Positions 1-6,801 of a stretch of DNA of 11,285 nt are shown in pieces. The stretch is from contig CBFHYO010000057.1 of NCBI GenBank assembly GCA_965660075.1, positions 1 to 11,285 on the forward strand, read 5' to 3'. The notes under the pieces were generated by a model. It was not told the origin of the DNA. It did not search any database and saw only the letters and a list, made by a program, of their open reading frames with translations. Within the stretch, counting starts at the first letter, position 1. Each line of letters begins with the position of its first letter. Position numbers and translations under genes: made by a program. The stretch is from CAYYFV01 sp965660075. Its GTDB lineage: Bacteria; Patescibacteriota; Gracilibacteria; UBA1369; GCA-2718715.

Positions 1-6
1 AGTCCT

Positions 7-642
7 ATGAATACTTTAACAAATTTACATACTAATAAAAGTTTACCAGTTTATAAGAGTTTAAATGATTTGGAGGGTTGCTCTGATTCTTTTAAATTTT
101 TTCATGCTGCGGACCCTGCAGAGTTAAGTGTTATTTTGGAGGAAGGATTGATTAGAACTAATCATGAAATGACTGAGAGTTCTTCTTTAAGATTACTTCC
201 GGGATTGTTTGATTGTGTGGATTTATACTCAGTTGACGATTTGCGTTTTAATTTTAGGTACGGAGTTGGTTTGATTTTAGATGCAAATCAGCTCGATACA
301 TATGTTCCGCATTACGGTCCAAAAGATTTTCAACCTTTATTACGTGAACTACATTTTGGTTCTATTGATTTAAGAGATTCCTTGCTTGGGTTATATGCCA
401 TAAGTGATTCACTATTTGATTTACAAATGTCGCATCCGGAAATTTCCTTGCCTGATTTTTTACGATATTTGGACTTACGTAAAAGTATTTTACCAGAATC
501 TTCAATGATTACTTCTGGATTGAAAAATGATTTTTCAAGTGTTAAAGTGCAATTTGCAAAGTCTGTTATGGCCGATTTTAATATTACAAACACTCAAGAA
601 TTTTTACATTTATTGGCAAACAGGTATATTGATAAAAATTAA
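7..642 (+). CDS. Unrecognised 211-residue protein, possible ADP-ribosyltransferase-like fold
   Basis: I do not recognise this gene with confidence. It encodes a soluble protein of about 211 residues with no signal peptide or membrane segment. The N-terminal part has the pattern FFHAAD (31-36) followed by the helix SVILEEGLI (41-49) and later a strand-like GVGLILDANQLD (86-97). This order resembles the H-x-T ... IL-x-x-GL ... core of ADP-ribosyltransferase and RNA 2'-phosphotransferase folds, with His33 in the position of the substrate-binding His. The usual Thr is absent and no clear catalytic Glu can be placed, so the resemblance is weak. The C-terminal half (105-211) is helical and unrecognised. 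The frame is open through bases 1-6 upstream of the ATG, so the true start may lie outside the window. It ends 8 bp before trmB and is probably co-transcribed with it. Confidence 0.75.
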   Translation: MNTLTNLHTNKSLPVYKSLNDLEGCSDSFKFFHAADPAELSVILEEGLIRTNHEMTESSSLRLLPGLFDCVDLYSVDDLRFNFRYGVGLILDANQLDTYVPHYGPKDFQPLLRELHFGSIDLRDSLLGLYAISDSLFDLQMSHPEISLPDFLRYLDLRKSILPESSMITSGLKNDFSSVKVQFAKSVMADFNITNTQEFLHLLANRYIDKN

Positions 643-650
643 TTTATCAA
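629..650. repeat. Perfect 8-bp inverted repeat at the gene junction before trmB
   Basis: TTGATAAA (629-636) and TTTATCAA (643-650) are exact reverse complements separated by 6 bases. The spacer holds the last bases of the first gene, including its TAA stop (640-642), and the right arm ends directly before the trmB ATG. It could form a weak hairpin that affects translation of trmB, or be a protein site. In sequence this AT-rich, a few such repeats are expected by chance in 11 kb, so only its position makes it notable. Confidence 0.35.
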
Positions 651-1283
651 ATGGCTAGAAAAAAACTTATCAGAATACAGGCTGCATCTAGTTTGCAGAA
701 TGTTTTAGATTCATCAGATGTAAAAAATGTTGTTGTTAATAACAAAAAGTTAGTTATTGAACTTGGTTGTGGTGATGGTTTGTTTGCCGTTGAATACGCA
801 AGGCGTAATTTAGATTCTATTGTGATTGGTTTAGATATTAAGCTTGATAGACTTTTTAAAGCAGGTACGAAGGCTTTAGAATTAGGCTTAGAAAATTGTT
901 TTTTTTCAAGAATGAAAGCCGAGGATTTGTTGGAATTTATTCCAACTGGGAGTGTTTCGGAGCTTTGGCTGACTTTTTCTGATCCTCAACCTAAAAAAGG
1001 CAATGCAAAAAAGCGACTAACGCATACACGTTTTTTGAAAATTTATAATAAATTATTGTCTCAAAATGGAACTTTGTGTTTTAAATCGGATTCAGACTTA
1101 TTGTATAATTTCACGCTCGAGCAACTTTCCGAAATAAACATAGTCCCAGGTTTGGATGTTGTTGATACGCATTTGCACTTAGATGCAGATTCACCTTATT
1201 TAATTGAAACAGTGTTTGAGAAAAAGTTTCGAGAAAAAGGTATAAAAATTAAAGCTTTGGAGTGGGGTAAGATTGATTCTTAG
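651..1283 (+). CDS. trmB: tRNA (guanine46-N7)-methyltransferase TrmB
   Basis: This is a cytoplasmic class I SAM-dependent methyltransferase that makes 7-methylguanosine at position 46 in the variable loop of tRNAs. Of its 210 residues, ELGCGDG (37-43) is the glycine-rich SAM-binding loop, GLDIK (60-64) carries the acidic residue at the end of the second strand, and DPQPKK (111-116) matches the family's D-P-x-P-K-K signature. KRLTH (121-125) and KSD (145-147) follow, and T-V-F-E-K-K-F (187-193) matches the conserved T-x-Y-E-x-K-F near the C-terminus. The usual Trp of DPWPKK is Gln here. The length is typical for the family. The ATG lies 8 bp after the preceding stop with no Shine-Dalgarno sequence, so the two genes probably form a short operon. 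Its stop lies directly before the promoter of the giant gene. Confidence 0.93.
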   Translation: MARKKLIRIQAASSLQNVLDSSDVKNVVVNNKKLVIELGCGDGLFAVEYARRNLDSIVIGLDIKLDRLFKAGTKALELGLENCFFSRMKAEDLLEFIPTGSVSELWLTFSDPQPKKGNAKKRLTHTRFLKIYNKLLSQNGTLCFKSDSDLLYNFTLEQLSEINIVPGLDVVDTHLHLDADSPYLIETVFEKKFREKGIKIKALEWGKIDS

Positions 1284-1289
1284 TCTTGT

Positions 1290-1318
1290 TTGATAACATG
1301 CTCTTAATGTGTTATAAT
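1290..1318 (+). promoter_or_regulatory. Strong sigma70-type promoter with extended -10 for the giant gene
   Basis: TTGATA (1290-1295) matches five of six bases of the -35 consensus. It is followed by a 17-bp spacer and a perfect TATAAT (1313-1318) preceded by TGT (1310-1312), an extended -10. Transcription would start near 1325, giving a leader of about 15 bases before the ATG at 1340. It begins 7 bp after the trmB stop, so the giant gene probably has its own transcript. This is the best promoter match seen in the window. Confidence 0.8.
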
Positions 1319-1339
1319 AATAAGATTTTAATTCAAAAT

Positions 1340-4300
1340 ATGACACAAGATAAGTCTTTAAATGATTCTTTAGAAAAAGATTCTTTGCTTTTTAAAAAAG
1401 ATGCTTTAAATTTTATGGCCTCTCATAGTGAGATTGAGATGATTGTAACTAAGCACTATGAATCTATAACCGAAGTCTTGAATTTAAAAGATGGGGTTAA
1501 TTCTTTTGAAGAATTTAATCAAGTTTTGAATAAACTTTTGCAGAGTTGTATTAACGAGCAAGAGTTTTTTATTGTAATATTGAAATTATCTTTAGAGTAT
1601 CCCAAGTATGGTTCTATGGTAAATTTAAACCAGGTGTCTGTTGATTTTGAATCTGCCATAGCTGAAAATAAAAAATTTGCATTGACTTCAATTTATGCAA
1701 ATCTTGCGAATATTTGTTTGAATTTTAATGTTGCAGGTTTAGCCTTGAGTGTTGTGTTTATGGGTTTAGTCCTCAAATTACTGCTCAATCCTAGTTCTGA
1801 TCAGCAGATTTTGGATTATACAATGCGAAATACTTTTCAAACCATGAGTTTGCCATTAGATAAGCAATTGGAATTTTATAACTTTTTTAGGGATAATCTT
1901 AATTTGGAAAAAATTCAGGTTTATGAATTTTTAAACTTTATTGTGGATCAAGATTTAATTCAATTTATCGATTTTAAAGATGATACAAAGTATATTTTTA
2001 GTTGTTTTTATGACGAACTATCGGTTGAAATGCACCCTGCTATGCATAGATTTTCAAAGTATATAAGATTTGAAAAACAAAATGTCTTGTCTTTGGTTGG
2101 GTACTTTTTTGTTGAGAATCTTTTAAAACATGATCAGTATGAGGCTCTTGAAAACTTTTTATCGGAACGATTTTCGCTTGATGATTTGAATACTGAAGAC
2201 GATTATAACTTAGCTACTTTTTCATTTTTATTTACTAGAAATGATCAATTATTACAGAACTATTTAGAGGATGATAATTCACCTATTGTAACTGATTTAT
2301 TTACTTTAAATGATTTAGATTTTTTACCTTTGAGTCGAAAGGTTGAATTGTTTTTAATAAATCCAGACAAATTTTTGCATTTGCTTACAGACAGTTTTCA
2401 TCCAGATTCAAAAATTTATACATTGTTGCTTGAAAATATTCAAAAGGGATTAAGTGGCGATGCTTTATTTAAAGATCAACAATTTTTAGAACAGTTAAGT
2501 TTAGATCAGCTATTAATGTTGGATAAATATGTTAAATATGATTTAACGCATATAGATTTTATTCCGCCTACTGTTATGTTATCAGAATCACATCTTGAGC
2601 AGGCATTTATTAAAGATTTATTGATTCGTGGGCGTTATAACATCTTAAGGTTTAAAAACTCACAAGCCGAGATGTACTTTGTTGATAATTATTTATTTGT
2701 AAATTTAAATTTATATCATTCGTTTAATGAATATTTAACACATATAAATATTTCTGAACTGGAATATTTTGGTCAATATTCAAGAGATCAATTAAACAAA
2801 CTCATATATGATTCAAATAATGAGATAAATCAGAATGCTTATGAATTTATTTTAGTAAACAGAAGTCTCTTTGATGAAAGTTTAGTAAATTCTATTAGCG
2901 TATCGATTGATGCTAATGATTTATTGTTTTTTGCTGCTAAAGATCAATATCTAATTGATCTTTTACGAGATAAACTTCTCGAATTTTCAGATGGTACTTT
3001 TAACAATCCATCATATAGTACAAAACAAGCAGAAGTTATTGCAGAACTTTTTAACATTGCTGGTAATGATTTTATGTTTTTATTTTTATCCAAGTTATCT
3101 GCAGATCCGCGTTATCACTTGCTTGATAACTTTCCACGCTATATAAAACTCGAGCCTCAAAATATTTTTAAAGCAGACTCATTAGATTACTTCAATGTGA
3201 TTTTTACATCTGGTAATTTCCAATTTGGGAGCTCTCAATATTCACCATTGGAAATGAAACATTTCTCTGAAAATCAATTTGATGAGATTTATCGAATTGT
3301 TTCAACTTATAAAATTCCGGTAGAGTATTCAGATGAGTATTTGAATTATCTTTTACATAAATTTTTTGAAGGTAATACCCGGGAATATGATGCTCTAATG
3401 GATGATGAATTTATTGATACATTAATGTTAGATCCTTACATGTTGCAGACTCTAAATTCTCAAACTATTGAGAAGGTTAATCATGTTTTTAAAATAGTGT
3501 TTTCTGAATTTCCAAGTCGAATTGTCGATGTTATAACAAGATCTGTACTCTCTGTTTATATTTATGATTTTTCTTGTTTACATTTTGGTACCGAGTTTGA
3601 TTCGGATTTGTCTTTAGCAAAGGACAGATATGGTAAAGTTTCTTTTGAATTATTTTGTATTTTAGTTTCAAGATTTTATGGTGTTAGTTTACCACTATTT
3701 GAATCAAAAGATTTTCCAGATTCTACGCTCGAACAGTGTTTTAGCTTTTTTGATACTTTATCTGTTCCAGAATCAGACTTAGATTTAGAGAACTTGGATA
3801 TGATTATTCACTATAACTTTAATGCCTTTCAAAAGTTTGTAGATAAACATTATTCTGATCAAAAATCATTGTCTTTAATTTTCGAAAGCTTGTTAAAAGC
3901 CAATGCTCAAGATTTTCATAATTCTAGATTGTTAGGTCAGATGCTTGATTATTTTTGTTCAAGGTCTAATTTTAGTAGGTTTGACTTGCTTTTTACTTCC
4001 AAAAAATTGGATTTTAAAAATTTAGATTTGCTGGATACCAATATTTTAGCTTCTAAAATTTTAATCCATTTAAAAGTTGATAATTTTGAAGCTGTTATTT
4101 TTTCTCTCTCAGATATAAATCAACAAAAGTTATTTGAATGGTTCGAAGTTCATAATATTTATAGCTCGCAATTGAGTTTCAAGGATTCTTCTTTACCTAA
4201 ATATGTTACATCTCCATTTTATTTATCATTAAATAAATTAAATACAATTTCTATAAGCTCACATATTTATTCAGAGTATGATTATCAATTTTTATTTGAT

Positions 4301-6484
4301 AGTTTTATGGATCATGGGTTTTGTTTTAAAGTGGATCTTAATTTTGCACGTTTTCTGATTGAAAAATTAAGTACTATCGATGAAGATTATAAATTTCATT
4401 TACTTCGAGATATTCTAAATGGTGGGGATGCTATTAATCTTTTTATAGCTGCATGTGAATCCAAAGATATAGATTTAATTAATTGGTTTGCTCGCAAAAT
4501 TGGCAACGAAATTACACTTGATGATAAAAACTATTCTAAATTTATAAAAATTAATTCCCCAATTATTAGTGATTTTAAATTAGTATTTAAAACTGTTGGC
4601 TTTATTGATAAGTTTATTACTTTTTTTATATTAAAAAAGCATTTTGCAGAAATTGGCTTTGAATATTACGATTCTAAATTTGATCAGCTGATTCCATCCG
4701 GTATGACTTTAGAGAATATTTTAGCTTCTTATGATAGAATCAATCAATATAATAGAAATCCACTTCAGGAATTAATTTTTGAATCTGATTTGGAAAGGTA
4801 TTTGTTTTTACTTTCTTATGGTGTGTTCACAGCTGAATGGGGTAAATTACAATTCTCTCATGGAATGGGTTTCCTGAAAAAGTTAGAATTGATTGATCCT
4901 ATTCATACACAAGTAAAACCCGAATTTACAGAATCTAAATACGATGTTGATTTCATTTTAGAATCGCAAGCTTTTTGCGTTAACGATGAAACCTTGGCAA
5001 AAGTTGCTAGTTTGCAAGATTTAGTTTCTGATTTTGATTTGTCTGATTGGATCATTATTGAGGAGGCTTTTGATAAAGGTTTAATTGCTAAAGATTCAGG
5101 TTTATATCCATTTTACAAAGCTTTGGTAGAAAGAGGCGAGTTTAATCCATGTTTAGATTTTGAATTGTTAAATAGTATAGATTTATTTGAACAACTAAAA
5201 GAAACTTTAAGTTCATTAGACTCAGATCTAAGTGATGCTCAAATCCAAGAACTATTAGAATTAAAACCGAAAACTGTTCTTAAGAGATATGGTTTGGATG
5301 TTAGTCAGGCAGTGTTATCGATAAAGAATCTGAAAATGAATATGCTTTCGGAATTGTTGTCTGTAAATATATCTCTAGATCGTAATGCTTTGAAAACTTC
5401 GTATATTAGGTACTATAAACTTTCAGACAAAGATTTGATGGAACTTAATTCATTAATTGGATTAGATTTTAGGGGGGCTCAAAAACGAATTTCTGATAAA
5501 AAATTGTTGGGACATTTAAATGCCTTTAATTTACTTGATTCTGGTAATGTTTTTGAATTACTTTCAATTGATATTGATAACGTAGCTTTTACCAACTTTA
5601 AAGATAATTTAACTTTGGCTCTAATAAAATTTTGTGTTTCGTCTATTGGCTCATTAGGTGGTGATGCTTTTGATCCATCTAATCTACCTAGTTTATTAAC
5701 TTCAATAAATTTATCCGACCTATACGAGAGGGAATGGAAAATGTTAGATGAGTCGGTTAGATATTTAGTTGAAGATTATTTAAAGCAAATTTTTTCTGAT
5801 TCAAAAGTCTTTAGTGTTGTGAAAAAAATGCTTGCATACGATACTTTGTCTCAGATTAAGAGTTCAGAGAAAGTGATTGGAGGCGTTAAGTCTTTTGAGA
5901 TTCATCCACTAAGGGATTTGAGTTTAGAATTTTCTGGCCAGTTAGTTGGTGCCTGTTGGGCTAATAAGTACCGTCAAGGTATTGCTCCGGCAATGGATAA
6001 TGTAACTTTTTATCGTTTTGGTACCTCCGAAACTTTGAATACTAAAAATGTAGAAGAAGATGATACGGATGTAGATATCTACAGTTTACTTGGTGGTACT
6101 ATGCTTGTTGAGGGATTCGATACAGATGGAAACAAGCTCTTGATCGTTCGTGGATTTAATCCAACCATTGAGTGCTTACAGACATTTTTTGCTGAGAGTG
6201 TGGTTCATAAATTTTTAACTTACTTGCATACTGTAGCCTCTAAAACAAATGCAAAAGTTTGTATTATAATTGATGGTTGTAATAAGGCGAGTACAAATAG
6301 ACCTGATGTGTTTGGAGTTTATACAAAATTAAAACCTCATTTAACTAAAGTTGAGGTAGATACAGATCGACAATCGATAGTTTTTAATGGTTATAACAAA
6401 ACTCACTTGCACATGTATGAAGTAACCTTGGATGTTTTAGATAAATTTGATGAAATTTTTCCAAGTACTAAAGTAAAGTCTTAA
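1340..6484 (+). CDS. Giant 1714-residue orphan protein, probably helical, with a distinct C-terminal domain
   Basis: I do not recognise this protein. An in-frame TTG exists upstream at 1286, but the stretch 1286-1339 contains the promoter, so the ATG at 1340 is the likely start; no Shine-Dalgarno sequence precedes it. The protein is acidic and rich in Leu, Asp, Phe, Ser and Tyr, with short amphipathic helices through about residue 1510 that suggest a helical-repeat or solenoid architecture. A motif like K-Y-I-K-x-E-x-Q-N recurs, clearest at 240-249 and 600-609. There is no signal peptide. One hydrophobic stretch at about 130-149 (VAGLALSVVFMGLVLKLLL) could be a buried helix or a membrane segment. 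Residues about 1510-1714 look different: a strand-rich domain with GACW near 1537, LIVRGFNP near 1600 and a Ser-Thr-Asn-Arg-Pro stretch near 1650, faintly like a GNAT-type fold. Size, lone promoter and lack of known domains set it apart from its neighbours. It ends 18 bp from a convergent gene. Confidence 0.9.
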   Translation: MTQDKSLNDSLEKDSLLFKKDALNFMASHSEIEMIVTKHYESITEVLNLKDGVNSFEEFNQVLNKLLQSCINEQEFFIVILKLSLEYPKYGSMVNLNQVSVDFESAIAENKKFALTSIYANLANICLNFNVAGLALSVVFMGLVLKLLLNPSSDQQILDYTMRNTFQTMSLPLDKQLEFYNFFRDNLNLEKIQVYEFLNFIVDQDLIQFIDFKDDTKYIFSCFYDELSVEMHPAMHRFSKYIRFEKQNVLSLVGYFFVENLLKHDQYEALENFLSERFSLDDLNTEDDYNLATFSFLFTRNDQLLQNYLEDDNSPIVTDLFTLNDLDFLPLSRKVELFLINPDKFLHLLTDSFHPDSKIYTLLLENIQKGLSGDALFKDQQFLEQLSLDQLLMLDKYVKYDLTHIDFIPPTVMLSESHLEQAFIKDLLIRGRYNILRFKNSQAEMYFVDNYLFVNLNLYHSFNEYLTHINISELEYFGQYSRDQLNKLIYDSNNEINQNAYEFILVNRSLFDESLVNSISVSIDANDLLFFAAKDQYLIDLLRDKLLEFSDGTFNNPSYSTKQAEVIAELFNIAGNDFMFLFLSKLSADPRYHLLDNFPRYIKLEPQNIFKADSLDYFNVIFTSGNFQFGSSQYSPLEMKHFSENQFDEIYRIVSTYKIPVEYSDEYLNYLLHKFFEGNTREYDALMDDEFIDTLMLDPYMLQTLNSQTIEKVNHVFKIVFSEFPSRIVDVITRSVLSVYIYDFSCLHFGTEFDSDLSLAKDRYGKVSFELFCILVSRFYGVSLPLFESKDFPDSTLEQCFSFFDTLSVPESDLDLENLDMIIHYNFNAFQKFVDKHYSDQKSLSLIFESLLKANAQDFHNSRLLGQMLDYFCSRSNFSRFDLLFTSKKLDFKNLDLLDTNILASKILIHLKVDNFEAVIFSLSDINQQKLFEWFEVHNIYSSQLSFKDSSLPKYVTSPFYLSLNKLNTISISSHIYSEYDYQFLFDSFMDHGFCFKVDLNFARFLIEKLSTIDEDYKFHLLRDILNGGDAINLFIAACESKDIDLINWFARKIGNEITLDDKNYSKFIKINSPIISDFKLVFKTVGFIDKFITFFILKKHFAEIGFEYYDSKFDQLIPSGMTLENILASYDRINQYNRNPLQELIFESDLERYLFLLSYGVFTAEWGKLQFSHGMGFLKKLELIDPIHTQVKPEFTESKYDVDFILESQAFCVNDETLAKVASLQDLVSDFDLSDWIIIEEAFDKGLIAKDSGLYPFYKALVERGEFNPCLDFELLNSIDLFEQLKETLSSLDSDLSDAQIQELLELKPKTVLKRYGLDVSQAVLSIKNLKMNMLSELLSVNISLDRNALKTSYIRYYKLSDKDLMELNSLIGLDFRGAQKRISDKKLLGHLNAFNLLDSGNVFELLSIDIDNVAFTNFKDNLTLALIKFCVSSIGSLGGDAFDPSNLPSLLTSINLSDLYEREWKMLDESVRYLVEDYLKQIFSDSKVFSVVKKMLAYDTLSQIKSSEKVIGGVKSFEIHPLRDLSLEFSGQLVGACWANKYRQGIAPAMDNVTFYRFGTSETLNTKNVEEDDTDVDIYSLLGGTMLVEGFDTDGNKLLIVRGFNPTIECLQTFFAESVVHKFLTYLHTVASKTNAKVCIIIDGCNKASTNRPDVFGVYTKLKPHLTKVEVDTDRQSIVFNGYNKTHLHMYEVTLDVLDKFDEIFPSTKVKS

Positions 6485-6502
6485 CATTTATAGGGATGTA
6501 AA

Positions 6503-6775
6503 TTAGCGGTTTAAATTTGCAAGCTTTTGTTTGCGGTCTTCTGCTAAAATTATTAATTCTGCCAAAGGCATGGTGCTAATATCTGGTCTTGGATTAGAAG
6601 TTGTTTGTGGTGTTATGGTTTGATTTGTGTTGTTTTGTGCTTTTTTTCTGTCTAAATCTATAAGAGTGTGAATTGATCCACGAATATTTTCTCGGTTAAT
6701 TTGTCTTTCAATTTTAGAAACCAGATCTTCTCGTGTTTGGCTGATTGATTCGATTTTTTGTGGTTTTTCTGGCAT
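6503..6775 (-). CDS. Small hydrophilic hypothetical protein, 90 residues
   Basis: This is an unrecognised short protein read on the minus strand, starting with ATG at 6775-6773 and ending with TAA at 6503-6505. It appears to have three parts: a charged helix (about 12-45), an Asn/Gln/Thr/Pro-rich linker (about 48-68, with NNTNQT and TPQTTSNPRP) and a second short helix (70-87, PLAELIILAEDRKQKLANL). It is cytoplasmic, with no membrane segment. The frame fills an otherwise empty 317-bp gap, has a plausible protein composition, is convergent with the giant gene and divergent from the M20 gene across 26 bp. Together these support a real gene. No Shine-Dalgarno sequence precedes it. On the minus strand TTGCAT lies 17 bp before TATTTA, a weak promoter that would make the transcript nearly leaderless. 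Confidence 0.65.
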   Translation of the reverse strand: MPEKPQKIESISQTREDLVSKIERQINRENIRGSIHTLIDLDRKKAQNNTNQTITPQTTSNPRPDISTMPLAELIILAEDRKQKLANLNR

Positions 6776-6801
6776 ATTTAAATAAATTAACTTTTGATTG
6801 C

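Noticed and set aside
330..593. Open frame of 87 codons on the minus strand
   Set aside because: Lies wholly within the first plus-strand gene, has a Ser/Lys-rich composition typical of an antisense shadow, and resembles nothing.
2955..3146. Open frame of 63 codons in another plus frame
   Set aside because: Nested in the giant gene in a different frame and begins at a non-ATG codon. The giant frame is continuous through it.
6485..6502. Terminator between the convergent giant gene and the small minus gene
   Set aside because: Only 18 bp are available, and the best pairing (ATTTA with TAAAT) is five A-T pairs without a T-run.
6745..6801. TTG start extending the M20 protein by 19 residues
   Set aside because: The extra segment runs antisense through the small minus gene's start, and the homologous N-terminus begins at the ATG at 6802.
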